This document shows, piece by piece, positions 16,780 through 23,139 of a stretch of DNA of 50,847 nucleotides. A model generated the notes under the pieces. The model saw nothing but the letters and a program-made list of their open reading frames with translations, did not search any database and was not told the origin of the DNA. Within the stretch, counting starts at the first letter, position 1, and each line of letters opens with the position of its first letter. Position numbers and translations under genes: made by a program. The stretch is from assembly GCA_017882405.1 (NCBI GenBank), contig JADGPO010000154.1, forward strand, positions 1-50,847, in the 5' to 3' direction. Origin of the DNA: Solirubrobacteraceae bacterium. GTDB taxonomy: Bacteria; Actinomycetota; Thermoleophilia; Solirubrobacterales; Solirubrobacteraceae.

Positions 16780-17418
16780 ATGCCTAATCCCTCCTCCGCC
16801 CGCAGCGTCAAGATCGGCAGCGACGAGCGCACCGGCTGGTCGTCGGAGCGCCCGCGACGAGACGGCGCGCCCCCTCGCCCCGTCGACGTCTCGGTGCGCA
16901 ACACCCAGCTGCGACCGTCCGACCGCCTGCGCTACTCGCCGGGCAGCCTGCTGTTCGTCACAGGCGCCCGGGCCGCCGGGCTTGATCGGCTCCTGGGCCG
17001 CGTGATCGAGGAGCGCGGGATCGTCTTCACGCCCGCCAAGGTGCGCGGCCTCCTGGCCGGACGGGTCCCCGACGACCAGATCGAGGAGAAGGCCGACGAG
17101 CTGCTGCGCGCGGCCGTCGCCAAGCGCATGCAGGCCGGCGAGACGGCCGTCGTCGCCATCGAGAACGCCGACGCCGCCACCCGGCGCCAGCTCGTCGAGC
17201 TGGCCCACGCCTATCGCCGGCCCCGCCACCTGCTGATGGTGGAGGCCCCGAACGACCAGATCGGCGATGACGAGCGCACGGTGCTCGACGACCTGCGCCG
17301 CACGCTGACCGCCGGTGACCTGGGCGGCGAGGGCTTTCACACCTCGATCCGCCTGGCCAGCACCACGCTGGCCGAGCTCAAGAAGATCGTCTTCCGCCCC
17401 GCGCCCGCGGACGACTGA
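16780..17418 (+). CDS. Unknown protein resembling a polynucleotide-kinase-type P-loop domain without a P-loop
   Basis: 212 aa. A basic, disordered N-terminal 45 residues precede a compact alpha/beta domain. Its order (hydrophobic strand LLFVTG, loop, helix, then KRMQAGETAVVAIENADAAT and LVELAHAYRRPRHLLMVEAP) resembles bacterial Pnkp/zeta-like kinases, whose strand 2 reads like TVVDATN. Where the GxxGxGKS/T loop should be it has GARAAGLDR, so it lacks the Lys and Ser/Thr needed for ATP. I infer a non-catalytic relative; it could also be an unrelated fold. The 3' end overlaps the convergent aminotransferase by 41 bp. Confidence 0.6.
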   Translation: MPNPSSARSVKIGSDERTGWSSERPRRDGAPPRPVDVSVRNTQLRPSDRLRYSPGSLLFVTGARAAGLDRLLGRVIEERGIVFTPAKVRGLLAGRVPDDQIEEKADELLRAAVAKRMQAGETAVVAIENADAATRRQLVELAHAYRRPRHLLMVEAPNDQIGDDERTVLDDLRRTLTAGDLGGEGFHTSIRLASTTLAELKKIVFRPAPADD

Positions 17419-18517
17419 GAAGCCTCTCGGCGACCCGGTCCATCACCGGCTCGCCGGCGGTGGTGACCCGGATGAAGCCGGGCAGGCCGAACTCCGTGCC
17501 CGGCCGGACGAGCAGCCCGTCACGCGCAAGCTCTTCGGCGACCGAGAGGTCGTCAGCGCCCAGCTCCAGCAGCACGAAGTTCGCGTCCGAGCTCAGCGCC
17601 CGAATGCCGGTGTCGCCGTGCAGCGGCTTGGTCAGCCGCGCCCGGGCGGCGCGGACCTGATCGCGGCGGCCGGGCAGCAGCTCGGTGCGCCGCAGGCTGG
17701 CGGTCCCCGCGGCGAGGGCCGCCAGGTTGACGTTGAAGGGCTCCTGTACGGCGTTGACGTGGGGCGCCAGCGCCTCGTGCACCAGCAGGTAGCCGAGCCG
17801 CAGGCCCGCCAGCCCGAAGATCTTGGAGAACGTGCGCAGCACGATCAGCGGCCGTCCTGCCCGGATGTCGGCCAGCCGGTCGATCCGCCGCGCCGGCTCG
17901 ATGTAGTCGACGTACGCCTCGTCGGCGACCACCATGCAGCCGTCGGGCAGCGAGTCGAGGAACTCCGACCACTCGTCGGCGCGCAGGCGCAGGCCCGTCG
18001 GGTTGTTGGGATCGCAGATCCACACCAGCTTGGCGTTGACGTTTCGTGCGCGAGCCGCGATCGCCTCCAGGTCGAAGGCCAGCGCGGGTCGGGGCGCGTC
18101 TACGCGGTGCGCGGTCGCACCGGCGGCGGCGCACGCCTGCGCGTAGAGCCCGTAGGTCGGGCGCGGGATCACCACCGCGTCGCCCGGCTCCACGAACGCG
18201 CTGATGACCGCCAGCGTCAGCGCCTGGATGCCGTGGCCGGGGATCACCTCGCGCGGATCGGCGCCCGTCCAGTCGGCCACCGCACCGCGAAACTCGTCAT
18301 AGGCCTCCTCCGGGTATGTCCAACACGCATGCATCTGCGCAGCGGTGTCCTGAAGCACGCCGTCCAGCGGCCCGAACAGGTTCTCGTTCCAGTTGAGGCG
18401 GATCAGGTCGTCGCGACCGAGCCTCGCCTTGGTCTCCTGCGCACTCGCGCCGGGGACATACGGGCCGACGCCCACCACCGAGCGGCGCAGCAGCCGGCCG
18501 CACGCCGTGGCGGTCAT
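17378..18517 (-). CDS. HisC-like class I/II aminotransferase
   Basis: 379 aa, fold-type I PLP enzyme: LNWNENLFGP near the N-terminus, DPNNPTG, DEAYVDYIEP, the PLP lysine in RTFSKIFGLAGLRLGY, and a C-terminal FIRVT with Arg. This is the histidinol-phosphate aminotransferase family, which also includes enzymes for aromatic and basic amino acids. It is preceded by a ThDP decarboxylase whose TGA overlaps its ATG (ATGA), so it is co-translated with it. That pairing suggests amino-acid transamination followed by 2-oxo-acid decarboxylation rather than histidine synthesis. No his genes are nearby. Confidence 0.85.
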   Translation of the reverse strand: MTATACGRLLRRSVVGVGPYVPGASAQETKARLGRDDLIRLNWNENLFGPLDGVLQDTAAQMHACWTYPEEAYDEFRGAVADWTGADPREVIPGHGIQALTLAVISAFVEPGDAVVIPRPTYGLYAQACAAAGATAHRVDAPRPALAFDLEAIAARARNVNAKLVWICDPNNPTGLRLRADEWSEFLDSLPDGCMVVADEAYVDYIEPARRIDRLADIRAGRPLIVLRTFSKIFGLAGLRLGYLLVHEALAPHVNAVQEPFNVNLAALAAGTASLRRTELLPGRRDQVRAARARLTKPLHGDTGIRALSSDANFVLLELGADDLSVAEELARDGLLVRPGTEFGLPGFIRVTTAGEPVMDRVAERLLSRPRARGGRRSS

Positions 18518-20130
18518 GGGGTCGGAGCGGCGGCGGCGATCCGTGTTCTCGCCACGACCGCCGCCGGCCCGTCGACCGCCAGCGCCCATCGCAGCTGCTC
18601 GCCAATGTCCTCAGGCGTGGCCTCGCGGACCGGGACATCGTAGGCAGTGGCGATCGCCGCCAGGTCCTTGGCGCCCAGCTCCACCGCGGTCGTCTCGCCG
18701 AAGGCGTCACGCTGGTACTCGCGCAGGATCCCGTAGCCGCCGTCGTCGATGATCAGCAGGGTGGCGTTGATGCCGTGCTGCGCAGCGGTGCCCAGTTCGG
18801 CCAGCGCGTACTGCAGACCGCCGTCGCCGACGACCGCCAGCACCGGCCGGTCGGGGTGGGCGACGCTGGCGCCGATCGCGGCCGGCCAGGCGTAGCCGAG
18901 CGTGCCCGACCCCAGCGGGTACAGGAACTGCTGGCCGGCGCCCAGGCGCAGGTGCGGCGCTGCCCAGTAGCCGAGGATCGTCATGTCCCAGGCGGTGATC
19001 GCGTCGGGCGGCAGGACATCCTCGATCGTCTCCAGCAGGCCCAGCTCCAGCTCGCGCCCCTGGGTCTGCAGGCCGGCCCGGATGCGCGTGTGGACGGCCG
19101 CGGCGCGCTCGGCCCCGCCGCGGGGGTCATGCGTGTCGCCGAGCTCGTCTTGCAGCGCGCTCAGCGTGGCCTTCGCGTCCCCGACGAGCCCGAGCGCCGG
19201 ATACGTCGCTCCGATCCGCTCGGGCGCCGCATCGATCTGGATGAGCTTGCCGTCGAAGCGCAGCCCGTACTGGCCAGTGGTCTCGGCGCCCAGCTCGGTA
19301 CCGACGCACAGGACCACGTCGGCGCTTGTCAGCAGCTCCTGGAACGCTGCCTCGTCGCAGCCGCTGCCCGCGGAGAGGGGATGCCCCTCGGGCAGGGCGC
19401 CCTTGCCCATGTACGTCGTGGCCACGGGCGCGCCGAGGCGCTCGGCCAGCCGACGCAGCTCCGCCTGGGCGCCCGAGCGGATGACGCCGCCGCCGGCCCA
19501 GATGACCGGCCGGGTCGCCGCGTCCAGATCGGCCGCCGCGGCAGTGACATCAGCGGCTGGGCGCGGGACGTTGACCTTGAGCGGGCCGGGCGCGGGCGCG
19601 GTGGTCTCGCCGGTCAGCAGATCGACCGGTATCTCCACGAACACCGGTCCCCTGGGCGGCGTCAGCGCCACCTGCCAGGCCCGGGCCAGCACGCCGGGGA
19701 CCGCCTCGGCGCTGGTCGCCCGGCTGGCCTGCTTGACCAGCGGCGCAAACGAGGCGAGCTGATCGGGCAGCTCGTGCAGGTAGCCGCGCCCGCGCCCGAG
19801 CAGTGCGGAGGGGATCTGGCTGGAGATCGCCACCACCGGCACGTGCGAGCCGGCCGCCTCCATCACGGCGGTCAGCGAGTTCAGCGCGCCCGGTCCGGTG
19901 GAGAGCAGCAGCGGCGCCGGCCGGCCCGTGCTACGCGCATACCCGTCGGCGGCGAAGCCGGCACACAGCTCGGTGCGCGTGGCGTAGACCTCGATCGGCG
20001 ACGTGCGCAGCGCCTCCCAGATCGCCAGCGCATGGACACCAGGCACGCCGAACGCAACCTCGGCGCCCAGAGCCTGCAGCGTTTCCACCACCAGGTGGCC
20101 GCCGATGCGCGTGCTCGCGGCCGTGCTCAT
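18514..20130 (-). CDS. Thiamine-diphosphate-dependent 2-oxo-acid decarboxylase/synthase family protein
   Basis: 538 aa with the three domains of the IlvB family. The catalytic Glu is Glu54 in TRTELCAGFAADGYA, and the cofactor motif begins GDGGLQYALAEL. The usual metal-binding Asn-Asn near its end is replaced: the sequence reads IIDDGGYG. The start has GGGAGG 5 nt upstream, so the long open frame to 20340 is rejected. With the coupled aminotransferase it could act on an amino-acid-derived 2-oxo acid, as the AruH-AruI pair does for arginine; that parallel is inference. Acetolactate synthase is less likely. Confidence 0.82.
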   Translation of the reverse strand: MSTAASTRIGGHLVVETLQALGAEVAFGVPGVHALAIWEALRTSPIEVYATRTELCAGFAADGYARSTGRPAPLLLSTGPGALNSLTAVMEAAGSHVPVVAISSQIPSALLGRGRGYLHELPDQLASFAPLVKQASRATSAEAVPGVLARAWQVALTPPRGPVFVEIPVDLLTGETTAPAPGPLKVNVPRPAADVTAAAADLDAATRPVIWAGGGVIRSGAQAELRRLAERLGAPVATTYMGKGALPEGHPLSAGSGCDEAAFQELLTSADVVLCVGTELGAETTGQYGLRFDGKLIQIDAAPERIGATYPALGLVGDAKATLSALQDELGDTHDPRGGAERAAAVHTRIRAGLQTQGRELELGLLETIEDVLPPDAITAWDMTILGYWAAPHLRLGAGQQFLYPLGSGTLGYAWPAAIGASVAHPDRPVLAVVGDGGLQYALAELGTAAQHGINATLLIIDDGGYGILREYQRDAFGETTAVELGAKDLAAIATAYDVPVREATPEDIGEQLRWALAVDGPAAVVARTRIAAAAPTP

Positions 20131-20134
20131 CGGG

Positions 20135-20140
20135 CCTCCC
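20135..20140 (-). promoter_or_regulatory. Strong Shine-Dalgarno of the ThDP enzyme
   Basis: GGGAGG on the minus strand, 4 nt before ATG 20130, decides the start. The remaining 20141-20350 region shows a small inverted repeat (ATAGCC-GAA-GGCTAT at 20188-20202) but no gene. Confidence 0.6.
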
Positions 20141-20350
20141 GCAGTATGACCGCGGCGAATTTGAGGCTGCAGCCTGGTTTGCGTGCCATAGCCGAAGGCT
20201 ATTCGTCGCCGGTGTTGAGTGCTGGTGCTCGCGCGGCGCTCGCTGCGAAATCCCATGCTTTGAGCCGAACCCGGACCATCGACGAGCGACGGGGGGATCC
20301 ATCCACCCCTGGCGGCTCGGGACCGAGCCCCGCGGGACACCGTGAACCAG

Positions 20351-20656
20351 TTAGGCGTCGGGATCGCGCCTCACCGTGATCGTCTCCTCCGGGAACACGG
20401 CCCGCACTTCGACCTGCCCGCCCAACGCGGCAACGAAGCGCGTCAGGCTGGCCAGGTAGATGTCGTCCTCCGCCTCGAGCTCGGCGTCGCTCAGCTCGCT
20501 GCCGGCGAGGGCCTGCCCGATTGTTTCCCGGCTCTCGCCGCGGCTCCGTCGCGCATCAGTGATGCGCTTCTCGGCATCTGTCAGTCGCTTGTACGTCGCA
20601 ACCCGCGTCTCGTTCACCGGGCTCTCCCGTCGGATCTGTTCCCACCGTCTCGCCAA
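20351..20656 (-). CDS. higA: HigA-type antitoxin (XRE-like C-terminus)
   Basis: 101 aa, TTG start with a strong purine-rich Shine-Dalgarno (GGGAGGGG) about 6 nt upstream. The C-terminus (DIYLASLTRFVAALGGQVEVRAVFP) is the end of XRE/HigA antitoxins, where the last helix-turn-helix helix leads into a small sheet. The N-terminal part is helical and charged. It overlaps the toxin gene by 43 bp and follows it, the higB-higA order. It should bind and neutralise the toxin and repress the operon. Confidence 0.75.
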   Translation of the reverse strand: MARRWEQIRRESPVNETRVATYKRLTDAEKRITDARRSRGESRETIGQALAGSELSDAELEAEDDIYLASLTRFVAALGGQVEVRAVFPEETITVRRDPDA

Positions 20657-21012
20657 GGTCCCTCCCCTCCCATGTTTCGCAGATGCTGGTCAAAGAGCCG
20701 GTCGGCCTTCGGGATGTTGTCCTTGTACCAGCGCTTCCAGTTGTTGGTCTTGTCTCCGCCCACGAGCAGAACTGCCCGCCTCCGTGGATCGAACGCAAAC
20801 AGCACGCGCAGATTGCCGGTCTTGGAGCGCAGCTCTTTCATCTTGTGATGCTGTGAGCTCTTAATCCGTTCGACGGCTGGCCAGCCCAGCGTCGATCCTG
20901 CCTCACGCAGCTGTTCGATGCGTTCGACCAGGCGGCCGCGATCCTCGTTACCCAAGGCCTTGTACCAACTGTCCGCCTCTGGGGTGAACAGGATCTCCCG
21001 GGCAGGTGCCAC
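20614..21012 (-). CDS. higB: HigB-type toxin (Gp49-like, RelE superfamily)
   Basis: 132 aa. The core KMKELRSKTGNLRVLFAFDPRRRAVLLVGGDKT (residues about 57-89, cited in parts: KMKELRSKTGNLRVLFAF and LLVGGDKT) is the signature of phage Gp49-like HigB toxins, which cut mRNA on the ribosome. A C-terminal tail beyond the family core overlaps the antitoxin gene. The start is GTG 21012, with no good ribosome-binding site. First gene of a two-gene toxin-antitoxin operon. Confidence 0.82.
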   Translation of the reverse strand: MAPAREILFTPEADSWYKALGNEDRGRLVERIEQLREAGSTLGWPAVERIKSSQHHKMKELRSKTGNLRVLFAFDPRRRAVLLVGGDKTNNWKRWYKDNIPKADRLFDQHLRNMGGEGPWRDGGNRSDGRAR

Positions 21013-21124
21013 ATCGGGGAAGAGCCCACTCGTGCGGGCCGATCACCCTGCCAAACGCGGCAATGTTTCACAGTTGACACAACCGCGCCTTGTCCCGTGA
21101 CACCCTTATGCGGATCATGCGGCG

Positions 21125-21369
21125 ATGACCTCCAACAAAACTGATCGAGAGCCAGATCCGTGGCGCGCCGAGGTTGAGGCTGCCGATCACACTCACATCC
21201 AGGCCTACAAGTACGACCGCACCGGGCACTACCTGCATCTCTCGGCCGATGGGAGGACGGGAGGGCCTTCCTGTTCGTTGGCTACGACCGTTACATCTGT
21301 GTCGATACCACCGACGCAACCACACACGTGAGGGGCGTCTTTGCCTACCTCTTGGGGGAGGACACGTGA
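21125..21369 (+). pseudogene. Small hypothetical protein, one-base frameshift
   Basis: Frame 1 (21125 to about 21260) encodes DPWRAEVEAADHTHIQAYKY and HYLHLSADGRTG. Sense then continues in another frame as AFLFVGYDRYICVDTTDA through GVFAYLLGEDT to TGA 21367-21369. Adding one G to the GGG at 21258-21260 or 21263-21265 would join both into one protein of about 81 aa. I do not recognise the family. It lies between two toxin-antitoxin pairs. Confidence 0.6.
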
Positions 21370-21386
21370 AAGGCGGCACCGCGCCG

Positions 21387-21406
21387 GTATATCCGCTAGC
21401 TATACT
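21387..21406 (+). promoter_or_regulatory. Promoter and operator of the VapB-type antitoxin, predicted leaderless
   Basis: TATACT (21401-21406) is followed by 8 nt and the GTG at 21415. GTATA (21387-21391) and TATAC (21401-21405) form an inverted repeat with a 9-bp spacer that covers the -10, a good site for autorepression by a ribbon-helix-helix antitoxin. Confidence 0.5.
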
Positions 21407-21414
21407 CTGCCATC

Positions 21415-21672
21415 GTGGCGAAGGTGTTCATCTCGATCCCCGATGATCTGCTCGAGCGGGTCGACCGCGCCGCGCAACTGCGCAATACGAGCCGCAGCGC
21501 GTTCCTGCAGGAGGCCGCCCGCCGAGAACTGGGGTGGCCTGATCCCGATGTCATGGACGCCGCCCTCACACGCGGGCGTGCCGCCATGGCCAACGCGGGG
21601 ACGTTCGAATCGGCCGACCTGATCCGTGCGAGCCGAGACGAGCACGCTGCCCGCGATCGACATCGTCAGTGA
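21415..21672 (+). CDS. vapB: Ribbon-helix-helix antitoxin (VapB/CopG type)
   Basis: 85 aa. The N-terminus (VFISIPDDLLERVDRAAQ, then SRSAFLQEAARREL) is a ribbon-helix-helix DNA-binding domain; the C-terminal half should wrap the toxin. It overlaps the PIN toxin gene by 47 bp. The palindromic operator over its promoter fits autoregulation by the antitoxin-toxin complex. Confidence 0.85.
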   Translation: MAKVFISIPDDLLERVDRAAQLRNTSRSAFLQEAARRELGWPDPDVMDAALTRGRAAMANAGTFESADLIRASRDEHAARDRHRQ

Positions 21673-22084
21673 CGCGAACGTTGCGCTGAAGTGGTTTCAC
21701 GAGCGCGGCGAGGAGGAAGTCCTTCCCGCCCGGGAGCTGCTGGCACGTCACCGCGCTCGCGCGGTCGTTCTGCATGTCCTGGACCTGACGTTCTACGAGG
21801 TTGGCAACGCGCTCCTGCGCGGTAGCGCGAACGCCACCGCATCTCAGGTCGCGGTGGTGCTCGGCGCACTGCGCGAAGTTGTCCTGACCGTCAACCCCGA
21901 CGACGACGATTTCGCCCTGGCGACGGAACTCGCCGACGCGCACGGGCTGACCTTCTACGACGCCGCCCATGCGGCTGTCGCTCAACGACGCGGCGCCCGG
22001 CTACTGACACTTGATCGCCAGCTGCTCGATGCCGGACTCGGCTCGTCGCCGTCTGAAACCCTGGCGCGCCTGGACAGCGATTAG
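21626..22084 (+). CDS. vapC: PIN-domain toxin (VapC type)
   Basis: 152 aa. The PIN acidic residues are visible in order: Asp in SDANVALKWF, Glu in YEVGNALL, Asp in FYDAAHAAVA and Asp in LTLDRQLL. VapC toxins are metal-dependent RNases that cut tRNA or rRNA. Start taken as GTG 21626, inside the antitoxin gene; a slightly later start is possible, since the PIN core begins about 12 residues in. Confidence 0.88.
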   Translation: MRAETSTLPAIDIVSDANVALKWFHERGEEEVLPARELLARHRARAVVLHVLDLTFYEVGNALLRGSANATASQVAVVLGALREVVLTVNPDDDDFALATELADAHGLTFYDAAHAAVAQRRGARLLTLDRQLLDAGLGSSPSETLARLDSD

Positions 22085-22156
22085 TCGCGCCGCCGCCGGG
22101 CGCCCTCGGTCTCGCGCTCTGCTCTTTGAGCGCGCGGCTGAACACGACCAGGGGCG

Positions 22157-22162
22157 TAAGCT
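22157..22162 (+). promoter_or_regulatory. -10 element of the membrane protein gene, predicted leaderless
   Basis: TAAGCT is followed by 8 nt and ATG 22171. No ribosome-binding site is seen. Confidence 0.4.
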
Positions 22163-22170
22163 CGCCGGCG

Positions 22171-22683
22171 ATGGCCCGTCACGATCCTGGCCCGCGGCGT
22201 TCGGAGTCGGTCGAGTCCTATCTGCGGGAGACCCGCGTGATCGCCGCCGTGGCTTTGCTGGCGCTCGTCGGCGGTGTGGTGTCCGACGGGTTAGCGGGCC
22301 GGTTCTGGGGCCGTCACGCGCTGCTGGCGGGCCTCGCGGCGAGCGTCATCGTGGTGATGCTGTCAGTCGCGCTGGTAAACGAGGCGCTCGAGCGTCGGAG
22401 CCGCCGACGTTGGAGTGTCCTCGCTCAGTACGTGATGCTCGAGTTCGCTCTCAACGCGCGACTGATCTGGACCGGCACGCTGGAGCTCGCACGCTTGATG
22501 CCATCGGACGCGATCACCACGATGTCGCTCGATGCTGGCGGTCGCGTCGTCCGGGACACCCCGCGCCTAGCGACAGCGATCCGCGAGCTGATCGCGGACG
22601 GCGACCGACGCCGCTTGCTTCACGAGGAGGTCTCCCGTTGGGTGAGCCAAGCGACGAGCTGCTGGGGCGCTGGGCCTCGGTGA
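22171..22683 (+). CDS. Membrane-anchored hypothetical protein, N-terminal part of a split gene
   Basis: 170 aa. Two adjoining membrane helices (VIAAVALLALVGGVVSDGL and ALLAGLAASVIVVMLSVALV) are followed by a charged cytoplasmic helix-rich region. The last 15 or so residues (after HEEVSR) look out of frame: the neighbouring frame continues smoothly as LGEPSDELLGRWASVMLNAD. A one-base addition near 22635-22640 would join both parts into one protein of about 287 aa. Family not recognised. Confidence 0.6.
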   Translation: MARHDPGPRRSESVESYLRETRVIAAVALLALVGGVVSDGLAGRFWGRHALLAGLAASVIVVMLSVALVNEALERRSRRRWSVLAQYVMLEFALNARLIWTGTLELARLMPSDAITTMSLDAGGRVVRDTPRLATAIRELIADGDRRRLLHEEVSRWVSQATSCWGAGPR

Positions 22684-23033
22684 TGCTCAACGCCGACGCG
22701 TACGCCGAGGTGATTGACCGACACGTGGAGCTGGCGAGCGATGTCGCTTGGCTGGGTAGCCTGCTCGACTACTCGGAGCCGGCCGACGACAGCGGGCGGC
22801 GGCGCAAGGTCCGCAACAGCGCGGCCGTCCAAGTATCAGGTGAGATCGACGACGAGCAGCTGGCTGAGAGACTCATCGTGTTCACGCAGCTCGCCGAGGA
22901 GCTCGATCGAGCGACGCTACAGCTCGCGCTGCGTCTCGTGCCCCTCGAATGGTGGGCTACGCGCCTAGGTACCCATGCGCCCATCTCCAGCGTCGTTCCG
23001 GAGGCCGGGTCCGCCGGACCGCCCGAGGCCTGA
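22638..23033 (+). CDS. Hypothetical protein, C-terminal part of the split gene
   Basis: 131 aa if read from TTG 22638, or 116 aa from ATG 22683. The TTG sits 7 nt after a strong GAGGAGG (22623-22629), and the ATG overlaps the upstream stop as TGATG. Independent translation is therefore possible even without a repaired frame. The sequence is helical and acidic (ADAYAEVIDRHVELASDVAW), with no motif I recognise. Either one frameshifted gene or two coupled genes. Confidence 0.55.
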   Translation: MGEPSDELLGRWASVMLNADAYAEVIDRHVELASDVAWLGSLLDYSEPADDSGRRRKVRNSAAVQVSGEIDDEQLAERLIVFTQLAEELDRATLQLALRLVPLEWWATRLGTHAPISSVVPEAGSAGPPEA

Positions 23034-23081
23034 CACTCGTCTTTCGCTCAAGCAGGGGTGACACACCCTTAAACGCACGAA

Positions 23082-23108
23082 GGGCGCCCGCCCTGAGGGC
23101 GAGCGCCC
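23082..23108. terminator. Hairpin terminator between convergent genes
   Basis: GGGCGC (23082-23087) pairs with GCGCCC (23103-23108), and inside them GCCCT (23090-23094) pairs with AGGGC (23096-23100). It lies between the stops at 23033 (plus) and 23140 (minus). There is no T-run, so it may act as a transcript-end hairpin for both. Confidence 0.6.
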
Positions 23109-23139
23109 AACGCGCACTGCGATCAGTTGCTTGCTTCGA

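Noticed and set aside
20188..20202. Inverted repeat ATAGCC-GAA-GGCTAT as a terminator or attenuator
   Set aside because: Short stem, no T-run and no gene ending nearby; kept only as a remark.
18775..20379. 534-codon open frame opposite the ThDP enzyme
   Set aside because: Composition is Arg/Gly/Gln-rich shadow sequence; the minus strand has a complete ThDP family protein with a ribosome-binding site.
22625..22645. Programmed -1 frameshift site in the split membrane protein
   Set aside because: No slippery heptamer of X XXY YYZ form and no evident downstream pseudoknot; a one-base error or separate initiation is simpler.
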